From CBDANO01 sp965197665 (GTDB lineage Bacteria; Chloroflexota; Dehalococcoidia; Lucifugimonadales; UBA3495): DNA of 64,000 nt. Both the position numbers and the translations under genes were made by a program. The notes below the pieces were generated by a model. The model did no database searches, was not told where the DNA came from, and was given only the letters and a program-made list of their open reading frames with translations. Below are positions 34,845 through 41,759 of the stretch, in pieces; position 1 is the stretch's first letter; every line of letters begins with the position of its first letter. The stretch is taken from contig CBDANO010000003.1 of NCBI GenBank assembly GCA_965197665.1, positions 310,001-374,000 on the forward strand. Reading direction: 5' to 3'.

Positions 34845-35572
34845 TACTCTCCGGCCGCCGTTTCGCGGCTGGCGCGGTCCATGGACGGGACGCCGTCGCT
34901 CGCGATTTGCCCATCCCGCATCCGCACGATGCGGTGGGCTATAGCGCCCACTTCAACCGAGTGGGTCACCAGAACGAAGGTCTGGCCATTGGTGCGGTTG
35001 AGGTCGGTCATAAGGTCTATGATCTCGCCGGCAGTCTCGCTGTCCAAGTCCCCGGTGGGCTCGTCGGCCCAAATGATGGACGGTTGGTTCACCAGGGCCC
35101 GGGCGATGGTTACGCGTTGCCGCTGGCCGCCGGAAAGTTCGCCGGGAAGGTGGCGCGCACGGTCGGTGAGGCCGACCAAGTCCAATATGTCCATGGACCG
35201 CCGGCGGGCCTCGCTGGGACCGACGCCGGATACCAACAACGGCATCTCCACATTTTCGACGGCGCTGAGCACGGGAAGCAGGTTGTACAACTGGAACACG
35301 AACCCCATGCTGCGGGCCCGGTAGTCGCTGCGTTGGTCGTCGGGCAGATCGTGGAGCACGACGCCGTCAATGAGCACTGTCCCGGAATCGATTTCGTCGA
35401 GCCCGGAGAGGCAATTGAGCAGAGTGGTCTTGCCGCACCCGCTGGGGCCCATGATGGCAACCATCTCACCCGCGGGTACCATCAGGTCTACGCCCCTTAG
35501 AGCGCGAACCTTCACCGTGCCGGTGTCATAGGTCTTTTGTATCCCGGTGGCTTGGACGATGAGTTCCCCCAT
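34844..35572 (-). CDS. ABC transporter ATP-binding protein (LolD/MacB type)
   Basis: 242 residues. Walker A GPSGCGKTTLLN, Q-loop FVFQLYNLLP, signature LSGGQRQRV, Walker B IIWADEPTGDLDS and the switch His in VLVTHSVEV. The DLDSETAGEI stretch is typical of the MacB/LolD/FtsE clade. Stop and permease start overlap (TAATG), so the two form one transporter. Confidence 0.93.
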   Translation of the reverse strand: MGELIVQATGIQKTYDTGTVKVRALRGVDLMVPAGEMVAIMGPSGCGKTTLLNCLSGLDEIDSGTVLIDGVVLHDLPDDQRSDYRARSMGFVFQLYNLLPVLSAVENVEMPLLVSGVGPSEARRRSMDILDLVGLTDRARHLPGELSGGQRQRVTIARALVNQPSIIWADEPTGDLDSETAGEIIDLMTDLNRTNGQTFVLVTHSVEVGAIAHRIVRMRDGQIASDGVPSMDRASRETAAGE

Positions 35573-35688
35573 CAGCCCTCCTTAATTCAACTCCGGCGCC
35601 GGTGGGGCCGGGCCGGTTGCTATCCCTGCCAACTCGGGCGCCTCTGGATATTCAATCCCTCGGGAAATGCCGGTTTCATCCTTGGGCG

Positions 35689-35707
35689 GGCCGGTTTCAA
35701 ACCGGCC
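35689..35707. repeat. short palindromic repeat GGCCGGTTTCAAACCGGCC, second copy
   Basis: Identical 19-mer to the one at 29957-29975, preceded by GGGC instead of TAGGG. A relative at 35755-35770 keeps the left arm GGGCCGGTTT and the loop but the right arm has decayed to GAAACCTGC. Confidence 0.6.
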
Positions 35708-35754
35708 ACTACGTTTTGGTGTGGGTTCCCAAAAATACCGTTTTGATGCTTGGC

Positions 35755-35770
35755 GGGCCGGTTTGAAACC
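35755..35770. repeat. degenerate copy of the GGCCGGTTT palindromic repeat
   Basis: GGGCCGGTTTGAAACC keeps one arm and an inverted loop base compared with the two perfect copies; the outer right arm no longer pairs. Confidence 0.4.
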
Positions 35771-35962
35771 TGCATGGGGGGTTGCCTTGAAAATAAGCCC
35801 ATGTGCTTATGTAAAGTGGCCTCGGGCAAGCCCGGGACCCGCGCAGCAAGAAACCCTTGGCCCGGGGGGAGGTCCCAAACGACATCAGCAAACCGGAGGT
35901 CGAGAATCTTGACGGGGGCGGACTTGCCGGTCCGCACCCGGAGACCGTTTTCGGGGAGCGGG

Positions 35963-36166
35963 TCAACCGCCGCCCACGGGACGGACTATCTCCAACACGT
36001 CGCCATCCCGGAGCCTTACCTTGGGGAAGTGCTCTTTTCCAACCACTTCGCCATTGTAGCCTACTGCTACGTGTTCCAGGTTGACGCCAAATGAAGCCAG
36101 ATAAGTTTCCAGGTCGACGCTGCTTTCCAGTACCCGTTCCTTTCCGTTGACCAGAAGATTGATCAT
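35963..36166 (-). CDS. thiS: sulfur carrier protein ThiS
   Basis: 67 residues from the ATG giving MINLLVNGKERVLESS; the longer open frame adds 27 residues with no homology. Ubiquitin-like carrier ending VRPVGGG, whose terminal Gly is thiocarboxylated to deliver sulfur to ThiG for the thiazole ring. Last gene of the thiG-thiE-thiS operon. No thiF is visible in the window, so the adenylating enzyme must lie elsewhere. Confidence 0.92.
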   Translation of the reverse strand: MINLLVNGKERVLESSVDLETYLASFGVNLEHVAVGYNGEVVGKEHFPKVRLRDGDVLEIVRPVGGG

Positions 36167-36212
36167 GCTCTGACCCGCCCCCTTGGTCGGTACCCCCTTC
36201 GACTTCCCGGCC

Positions 36213-36878
36213 TCATTGGCGCGGTCTGCTTTGCCAAGCGTCCACAAGGGCCAGCTTCAGCTTCCGGGCTTCTTGCCGCGGGTCCGGCGACGCCAGAATG
36301 CTGGTGATCACCGCGATGCCGGAAGCCCCCGCGCGGATAACCTCGCCCGAGTTCTCGGCGGTAATTCCGCCGATTCCCAGCAGGGGCGGGTGAAAGGATT
36401 GAAACTCCGGGAGTCGGGCAATCCTTGCCAACAGCTCAGGGCCGGAGGGAAGGGTTTGGGAATGAGACCCCGTGGCGTAGATGGTCCCGACTACAAGGTA
36501 GTCGGCGCCCTCGGCCCGCGCTTCCATAGCGCCTTCGGGGGAGTGTACCGACCGGCCAATTAGCGTCCGGGGCCCCACTATCGTCCTAGCCGCCCCCACC
36601 GGCAGGGCCTGCTCCCCCAACTGGAGGCCGTCTGCCCCCGCCGCGGCGGCGACGTCGGCCCGCTCGTTGATAACCAGCAGGGCCCGGCCTTCGATCTCCC
36701 GTTTGATATTCAACGCCAGCTCCAGCAGACGCCGGCCTGGCAGGTCCTTCTCTCTGAGCTGGACCATGTTGACGCCGCCGGCCACCGCCTCGCCGACTCG
36801 CTCGATCAACGCTCCTCCATCGCACAGGTTGCGGTCGGTAACCAAGCAAAGGCACGGCTCCGGGAAAGATGGCGGCAA
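36213..36878 (-). CDS. thiE: thiamine-phosphate synthase
   Basis: Couples HMP-PP and thiazole phosphate to thiamine phosphate. 221 residues, TIM barrel: CLVTDRNLC, VNMVQLREKDLPGR (diphosphate binding), LLVINERADVA, ADGLQLGEQALPV, GRSVHSPEGA, DYLVVGTIYATGSH, GIGGITAEN. TTG start with GGAG about 11 bases upstream. A 46-bp palindrome separates it from thiG. Confidence 0.94.
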   Translation of the reverse strand: MPPSFPEPCLCLVTDRNLCDGGALIERVGEAVAGGVNMVQLREKDLPGRRLLELALNIKREIEGRALLVINERADVAAAAGADGLQLGEQALPVGAARTIVGPRTLIGRSVHSPEGAMEARAEGADYLVVGTIYATGSHSQTLPSGPELLARIARLPEFQSFHPPLLGIGGITAENSGEVIRAGASGIAVITSILASPDPRQEARKLKLALVDAWQSRPRQ

Positions 36879-36980
36879 ACTAGACAGCTCCCCATGAGGG
36901 TTGTTTAGGGCAGGGCACGGGTCCCCGCCGCTGCGACGGCCGGTACGTCATCATGGTTATATTCTACAACGGGAGGGCTT

Positions 36981-37026
36981 GGGGATGTTGGGCCGGAACG
37001 CCGCGGCGTTCCGGCCCAACATCCCC
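36981..37026. terminator. 46-bp perfect palindrome between thiG and thiE
   Basis: GGGGATGTTGGGCCGGAACG CCG is followed at once by its exact reverse complement, a 23-bp stem. In the thi transcript (minus strand) no U-tract follows, so it is not a standard intrinsic terminator; it could attenuate or stabilise the thiG segment relative to thiE-thiS, or be a repeat. The flanks do not match the TIR elements at 10751 or 38135. Confidence 0.45.
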
Positions 37027-37092
37027 TTTCACGTCAGAAGAGGCGCAGCCGGTGCAATTGGCGGGCTTGAGCGGCACAGCAAAGGGCCTAGA

Positions 37093-37890
37093 CTAACCGC
37101 GGGCGACGGGTTGAGGAACGTCGGTGGGCGGGCTGCTGGCCGCCGCATAGGGGCGGGCCGCGATTCGCCCCGCTAGGAAAGCTTTACGACCGGCCTCGAC
37201 TCCCTGCTTGAAGGCTTCCGCCATTAGTCCCGGGTCTGCGGCCTGAGCGATTGCCGTGTTGACCAACACGGCGTCCGCGCCCATCTCCAATGCTTGAGCG
37301 GCGTCTGAGGGGACCGCCAGACCTGCGTCTACGACTACCGGGACGCCGGCTTGCTCGATGATAATCCGTAGCTCCTCTATGGTGTGGATACCTTGTCCGG
37401 AGCCAATGGCCGACCCTAAGGGCATCACGGTAGCGCACCCGGCTTCTTCGAGAAGCCGGGCCAGCACCGGGTCGGCGTGGATGTAAGGAAGGACCACGAA
37501 TCCCTCCTCGATGAGCTGCTTGGCCGCATCCAAGGTAGCCGCCGCGTCGGGGAAGAGGTACTTGGGGTCGGGTATGACCTCCAGCTTGACGAAATTGGTA
37601 TTGCCCACTTCTCGCCCGAGGCGGGCCACGAATATGGCTTCTTCGGCGGTGGCGCAACCGGCGGTATTGGGCAGCATCCGGTAACGCCCCCAATCGATGT
37701 AGTCTAGGAGGGTCTCTTTTCCCGGGTCGTCCAAGTCCAAGCGGCGGATGGCCACGGTAATCATCTCAGCGCCGGAGGACTCGACGGCTTGGACCATTTC
37801 CTCCATGGTGCGGTACCTGCCGGTGCCCAATATGAGGCGGGAGCTAAAGCTCTCCCCTCCGATCATCAGTTCGTCGGACATCTTCGACAT
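37093..37890 (-). CDS. thiG: thiazole synthase
   Basis: Forms the thiazole phosphate moiety of thiamine from DXP, a glycine- or tyrosine-derived imine and ThiS-COSH. 265 residues: LMIGGESFSSRLILGTGRY, MLPNTAGCATAEEA, FVKLEVIPDPKYL (Schiff-base Lys), MPLGSAIGSGQG, and VVVDAGLAVPSDAAQAL. I start it at the ATG preceded by GAGGAGAA rather than an ATG four codons upstream. First gene after the TPP riboswitch. The C-terminus has a Pro/Ala-rich tail. Confidence 0.96.
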   Translation of the reverse strand: MSKMSDELMIGGESFSSRLILGTGRYRTMEEMVQAVESSGAEMITVAIRRLDLDDPGKETLLDYIDWGRYRMLPNTAGCATAEEAIFVARLGREVGNTNFVKLEVIPDPKYLFPDAAATLDAAKQLIEEGFVVLPYIHADPVLARLLEEAGCATVMPLGSAIGSGQGIHTIEELRIIIEQAGVPVVVDAGLAVPSDAAQALEMGADAVLVNTAIAQAADPGLMAEAFKQGVEAGRKAFLAGRIAARPYAAASSPPTDVPQPVARG

Positions 37891-37908
37891 TTCTCCTCGC
37901 ATGCCGAA

Positions 37909-37943
37909 TAAAAAGTCAAACCGCCAGGTATTCGGCCTGGCGG
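37909..37943 (-). terminator. intrinsic terminator of the TPP riboswitch
   Basis: On the minus strand CCGCCAGGCCGAATACCTGG CGG forms an 8-bp stem and is followed by TTTGACTTTTT, a few bases before the thiG ribosome binding site. Placed between aptamer and gene, it is the expression platform that would stop transcription when TPP is bound. Confidence 0.75.
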
Positions 37944-37968
37944 CTGCGGTGTGCGTCGACTTGAACGC

Positions 37969-38053
37969 CTTGTCCCTGCGCCGGCATTACCCGGGTCAGG
38001 TACAGACGGTCGGCGGCGATCCCAGGCCGCCCTCTCAGCCTGGCTTACCCAAG
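37969..38053 (-). promoter_or_regulatory. TPP riboswitch aptamer (THI box)
   Basis: On the minus strand the conserved TPP-aptamer segments occur in order: GGCTGAGAGGGCG, then ACCTGACCCGGGTAATGCCG GCGCAGGGA. The outer helix P1 can form between CTTG and CAAG. It lies upstream of thiG and is followed by a terminator hairpin, so TPP should repress the thi operon by premature termination. Confidence 0.92.
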
Positions 38054-38103
38054 CTCCCGCCAAACAGAATTCAGCTTTTTAGGTCTTCGATTATGTTGCC
38101 GGA

Positions 38104-38132
38104 AGCTTATCATGGCGACGGCAGCTAGTCAA
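38104..38132 (-). promoter_or_regulatory. putative thi operon promoter
   Basis: Minus-strand TTGACT, 17-base spacer, then TAAGCT, placed about 50 bases before the riboswitch aptamer. The -35 is good (5 of 6), the -10 weak. The -35 abuts the edge of repeat copy 2. Confidence 0.35.
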
Positions 38133-38134
38133 CG

Positions 38135-38347
38135 AATTACTAACCCCTCGTGCAAGTTTCTTGCCGCCCGCCCAGATATAAGGCAAGGGTTACCCCCACC
38201 CCGAAAAGATGGAGTGTGGTTGGCCCGCCGCGGTGGGCCAACCACACTCCATTTCGCTGATTGAAGACGGGTCATGTCGAGCGAGCACGTTGTTGTGCCG
38301 GCAATCCAATTCGCAGCCTGAAAAAGTTGCACATCGGGTTAGCTAAC
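38135..38347 (+). repeat. TIR-bounded intergenic element, copy 2
   Basis: About 213 bp between the thi promoter and the end of the CoA-transferase operon. Left end TAACCCCTCGTGCAAGTTTC; right end on the other strand TAACCCGATGTGCAACTTTT. A ~44-bp near-perfect palindrome sits in the centre. Whole-length similarity to the inverted copy 1 (10751-10961) and to copy 3 is visible in both arms. No ORF inside. Confidence 0.75.
38209..38252. terminator. central palindrome of repeat copy 2
   Basis: ATGGAGTGTGGTTGGCCCGC and its complement make a 22-bp stem with one G-U-type mismatch. The sequence differs from copy 1 at paired positions (GTGTGG/CCACAC against GTGTGA/TCACAC), a compensatory change that keeps the stem, so structure appears to matter. 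It could terminate the CoA-transferase transcript coming from the right. Confidence 0.5.
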
Positions 38348-38422
38348 ACACACAGGAATGACGAGTAAGGGGTTGAGAATAACGAGTAAAGGGGCCCGGA
38401 GTGAAGTATCTAGTGGGAACGG

Positions 38423-39100
38423 TTACAGTTCATACTCTTTGAGGTCGGGCGCGATCTTTAGCTCCGCTCCGGTTAGCTGCTGCACTTCTTCGGGCGTCCA
38501 GCCGGGAGCCAACTCTTTCAACACCAACCCGGGTTTCGTGCACTCGATCACCGCCAAGTCTGTAACGATGAGTGACACGCAGCCTTTGCCGGTGACGGGA
38601 AAAGTGCATTCTTGTACTATCTTGGGCCGGTTCTGATTGTCGGTGTGTTCCATGGCCACGATGACGGTACCGGCGCCGACCGCCAGGTCCATGGCGCCGC
38701 CCACGTTGCCCACCCCCCGGCCGGGAAGCAGCCAGTTGGCCAAGTCCCCGTTGGCGGAGACTTGATGCGACCCCAATACGGTGACGTCCACGTGGCCGCC
38801 CCTGATCATGGCGAAAGCTTCGGCGCTGCTAAAGAAGGACATGCCCGGCACGGGTTTCAGGAATTGACCGCCGGCGTTGATCAGGTCGATGTCTTCCTCG
38901 CCTTCATCAGCCAGCGGGCCGCAGTTCAGTATCCCGCTTTCGCTGTGGTAGAAGACCGGGCTGCCTTCCGGCATGAAACTGGATACCAAAGTGGGGATGC
39001 CCAAGCCCAAGTTCACGTACCCGCCATCGGGCAGTTCCTTGGCAACCCGCATAGCGATTACTTCCCGGCCAAGACGCTCTTTATCAATTGCGGCGCTCAT
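38423..39100 (-). CDS. 3-oxoacid CoA-transferase-type subunit B
   Basis: Beta subunit of a class I CoA-transferase (SCOT/AtoDA type). About 225 residues. GYVNLGLGIPTLVSSF at the N-terminus, the catalytic Glu in YHSESGILNCGP, LGSHQVSANGDLANW, and GLVLKELAPGWTPEEVQ near the C-terminus. I begin at MSAAIDKERLGREV; the frame is open 22 codons further. Lies 80 bases after the fused gene; probably pairs with the alpha domain encoded there or with the third gene. Confidence 0.87.
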   Translation of the reverse strand: MSAAIDKERLGREVIAMRVAKELPDGGYVNLGLGIPTLVSSFMPEGSPVFYHSESGILNCGPLADEGEEDIDLINAGGQFLKPVPGMSFFSSAEAFAMIRGGHVDVTVLGSHQVSANGDLANWLLPGRGVGNVGGAMDLAVGAGTVIVAMEHTDNQNRPKIVQECTFPVTGKGCVSLIVTDLAVIECTKPGLVLKELAPGWTPEEVQQLTGAELKIAPDLKEYEL

Positions 39101-39180
39101 TCCCCACATCTTCTCCAATAGGTTTTGGTTGAGTCGGTCCGGCTTCCAGCCACAGACGCAGCTCACCAGACTGTAGCCGG

Positions 39181-40650
39181 TCAGACATCCACCCGCGGTT
39201 GGTACGCCGAAAATCCGGCGGGGCGCTGGATAATGCGGTGGACGTAGACCCCGGGGGTGATTATCTCATCAGGGGTCAGCTCCCCCGCTTCCACGATCTC
39301 GTCCACCTCCACCACGGTGGTCCTAGCGGCAGCAGCCATGACCGCGTTGAAGTTTCGAGAAGTCCCCTTATATACCAGGTTGCCCAGGGTATCGGCCTTG
39401 TGGGCCCGGATTAGACAGAAGTCGGCCGCTAGGCCCGTTTCCAGCACGTACTCTTTACCGTCCAAGACCCGGGTCTCTTTGCCTTCGGCGAGCAGGGTGC
39501 CGACGCCGGTGGGGGTATAGAAGGCGGCAACGCCGGCGGCGCCCGCCCTCAGGCGCTCCGCCAGAGTGCCTTGGGGTACAACCTCCAACTCCAACTCTCC
39601 GCGTTGAAAGGCCAACTCGAAAGCGTTGGGCCGGGAGGCCCTGGGCGACGTTGGGTAGGAGGCTATGACCTTTTTCATCTGCTTGGCTTCCACCAAGATG
39701 GAATGGTCTATAGCCTCCTGCCCCGGCGGTGTGCCGAAACCCATGACCCGGGCGATGCCGGCGGTATTGCTGATGATTGTCAAGTCCTTGGCCCCGAGGT
39801 CTCGCAGGGTCACCAACAGATACTGGGCCATCCCTCCGGGGCCGCCGAACCCATCTATGTTCACGACGGCGCCGCTTGGCAGGTCCCGGATTGCTTCGGC
39901 CCCGCTGGAGTAGACCTTGCCGGCGGGCGGCAGGCTGGGGACTTGGAAAGTCATTTCTTTCAAGTCCGGAGCAACCAGGAGAGGCGCTCCGGTGGCTGCT
40001 ACAACGTCATCCACGGTCCAACCGGGGGCTAGTTCGGCCAACACCAATCCGCCGGGCTTGACTTGGATAACCGCCGCGTCGGAAACAATCAGGGCCGCGC
40101 TCTTGCTGCCGTCGATGGGCAGCGAGGACCGGGCGACAATATTGGGCGAGTTATCTGAGCCATTGTGGGCCATCATTGCGATGACCCGCTTGGCGCCCGC
40201 GGCCCAATCGACCGCCGACGCCGGAGGGAAGAGGCCGGGGATAGCAGCGGTCGTCCAGTGAGTAAAGTCTCCATTAGCCGCAACCTGGGCCGGTTGGAGG
40301 ACCGCGGTACCCACGTGTCCCCCGCGGACCATGGCCGCCGCTTCGACCACGCTCAAGGCGGCGCCTCCGCCCAGGAACTCTACGGCACGCCCGTCGGAGT
40401 CAACGGGCCGGCCGGGACTATCTGAGGGGGATGGATGAACCGGGTCGCTTGACCCGGCAGCCCGGTAGCCTAGGGCGCCGCTGTCGGCCAAGAAGGTCAC
40501 ACGGGCGTCTTGAGAGACCGCGCCGGGCAGCAACGAGGGCAGTCCCGGCCCCAGTCCGATCAATTCCCCTGGGTAAAATTCCTGGGCCACCCGTTGGGCC
40601 ATCGATTTGCTGTCAACTCTGTTCTTATTGAGCATGTGACCGACGGACAT
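39181..40650 (-). CDS. fused CoA-transferase, beta-like domain plus alpha domain
   Basis: About 489 residues. Residues ~10-240 are a beta-subunit domain (GLGPGLPSLLPG, AQVAANGDFTHW, LVLAELAPGWTVDDV), and residues ~250-489 an alpha-subunit domain (VVNIDGFGGPGGMAQYLL, NAFELAFQRGELELEVVPQG, GVAAFYTPTGVGT, GLAADFCLIRAHKADTLGN). SCOT enzymes are fused alpha-beta; this one is beta-alpha, as if neighbouring genes of a tandem alpha-beta pair had joined. In the beta part the catalytic segment SESG/ENG reads ADSGALG, Asp for Glu, so this half may be inactive. The exact start among several ATG/TTG codons is unsure. Confidence 0.85.
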   Translation of the reverse strand: MSVGHMLNKNRVDSKSMAQRVAQEFYPGELIGLGPGLPSLLPGAVSQDARVTFLADSGALGYRAAGSSDPVHPSPSDSPGRPVDSDGRAVEFLGGGAALSVVEAAAMVRGGHVGTAVLQPAQVAANGDFTHWTTAAIPGLFPPASAVDWAAGAKRVIAMMAHNGSDNSPNIVARSSLPIDGSKSAALIVSDAAVIQVKPGGLVLAELAPGWTVDDVVAATGAPLLVAPDLKEMTFQVPSLPPAGKVYSSGAEAIRDLPSGAVVNIDGFGGPGGMAQYLLVTLRDLGAKDLTIISNTAGIARVMGFGTPPGQEAIDHSILVEAKQMKKVIASYPTSPRASRPNAFELAFQRGELELEVVPQGTLAERLRAGAAGVAAFYTPTGVGTLLAEGKETRVLDGKEYVLETGLAADFCLIRAHKADTLGNLVYKGTSRNFNAVMAAAARTTVVEVDEIVEAGELTPDEIITPGVYVHRIIQRPAGFSAYQPRVDV

Positions 40651-40672
40651 ATGACCGGGCGCGTTATCCAAG

Positions 40673-40720
40673 AGCCGTTCTTACCGGGAGCCGTTCTTAC
40701 CGGGAGCCGTTCTTACCGGG
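40673..40720. repeat. three tandem 16-bp repeats upstream of the fused CoA-transferase
   Basis: AGCCGTTCTTACCGGG occurs three times head to tail without change, followed by a partial AGCCGGG. It occupies the short gap between two CoA-transferase genes and lies next to the start region of the fused gene. Identical units indicate recent slippage. Confidence 0.85.
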
Positions 40721-40771
40721 AGCCGGGCCGCGGGGGTGGGACCATTCGCGGCGGTAAAGCCGGGACCGGAG

Positions 40772-41455
40772 CTAAACCGCCCTCACCATCCGATTGACGA
40801 AGATGCCGGGCGTGGTTACCAATTCCGGGTCGAGTCCCCCAGCTTCGAAGACTTCGTCGACTTCGGCAATGCTTAACCGGGCGGCCATGGCCATGACTGG
40901 ATTCCAGTTGCGTTGGGTACCCTGGTAAACCAGGTTTCCCAAGGTGTCGGCGGCGTAGGCTCGAAGGAAAGCGAAGTCCGCCCGCAGCTCGGCCTCGAAG
41001 ACACAGCGTTGGCCATTGATGCTGCGCAGCTCCTTGCCCTCCGCGAACCGGGAATCCACGCCGGTCGGCACAAATACGCCGCCCAACCCGGCGCCCCCGG
41101 CGCGAAGTCGCTCCGCCAAGACTCCTTGGGGGATTACTTCTACTTCCAGGCTGCCGTTTCTCCAGCCTTCTTCTGCGGCGGCGCCGTGCCCCGGATAGAA
41201 CCCGTCCGGGGAAATGAGCTTGGCTACCCGTCCGGCGGCAATCAGGCCGTCGACCCCGGCAGGGCCTCCTTTAGCTGGTGATTCGGGCCAAGAACCCTGG
41301 CATATGACGGTGAGATTGCTTACTTCCCGGTCCTTTAGGGCTTGCAGCAACCCCTCGGGCCGGCCGCATCCGGCAAAACCGGCGACAAGCACAACGGCGC
41401 CGTCGAAAACATCGGCCACCGCCGCTTCGGGAGATTCGTATAGCTTGCTCCGCAT
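40772..41455 (-). CDS. 3-oxoacid CoA-transferase-type subunit A
   Basis: Alpha subunit, 227 residues. MRSKLYESPEAAVADVFDGA start, VLVAGFAGCGRPEGLLQAL (CoA-binding glycine region), WRNGSLEVEVIPQGVLAERLRAGGAG, VFVPTGVDSRF, and AELRADFAFLRAYAADTLGN. First gene of the three-gene CoA-transferase operon (alpha, beta-alpha fusion, beta). Acceptor and donor acids are not predictable from the sequence. Confidence 0.87.
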   Translation of the reverse strand: MRSKLYESPEAAVADVFDGAVVLVAGFAGCGRPEGLLQALKDREVSNLTVICQGSWPESPAKGGPAGVDGLIAAGRVAKLISPDGFYPGHGAAAEEGWRNGSLEVEVIPQGVLAERLRAGGAGLGGVFVPTGVDSRFAEGKELRSINGQRCVFEAELRADFAFLRAYAADTLGNLVYQGTQRNWNPVMAMAARLSIAEVDEVFEAGGLDPELVTTPGIFVNRMVRAV

Positions 41456-41703
41456 AATTTAGGACGGCCTTATCGCGTCAGGCGGGTATCAGAGGAGCAC
41501 CCTCGGCGGGTTCCCCCTTCGCCCAACCGCCTTAAGAGCGCATTCTAGCAGTTATAAACGCTGCCTTGAAAGTACGAACGATTGCCGAAGGGGGCTGGCC
41601 CGGCGAGAGAGATTGAAGTCACGGAGTCGGCTATGAAATCCCGTCTGGTAACGGGCCGGTGCTGATATGAAATCACCGCCAAGCGCATAACTCCTAAAAT
41701 TAA
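41456..41703. other. non-coding gap between groEL terminator and CoA-transferase operon
   Basis: About 248 bases with no convincing gene. It should contain the promoter for the minus-strand CoA-transferase operon, but no clear -10/-35 pair is visible. Confidence 0.45.
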
Positions 41704-41731
41704 GAGGGAGCGGGCCCGAGCCCGCCCCCTC
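41704..41731 (-). terminator. intrinsic terminator of groESL
   Basis: Minus strand: GAGGGGGCGGGCTCGGGCCC GCTCCCTC forms a strong stem with a small loop and is followed by TTAATTTTAG. It lies about 30 bases after the groEL stop. Confidence 0.8.
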
Positions 41732-41759
41732 AAGGAATCACCGAATCACCGGCGCGAGC

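Larger units (their letters stand above)
35573..35962. other. 390-bp non-coding region between the ABC operon start and the thiS end
   Basis: No convincing gene on either strand. It contains a perfect GGCCGGTTTCAAACCGGCC palindrome and, 47 bases later, a degraded relative, both described separately. The rest is unstructured GC-rich sequence; it should hold the promoter of the ABC operon, which I cannot locate with confidence, and the end of the thi transcript. Confidence 0.5.
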
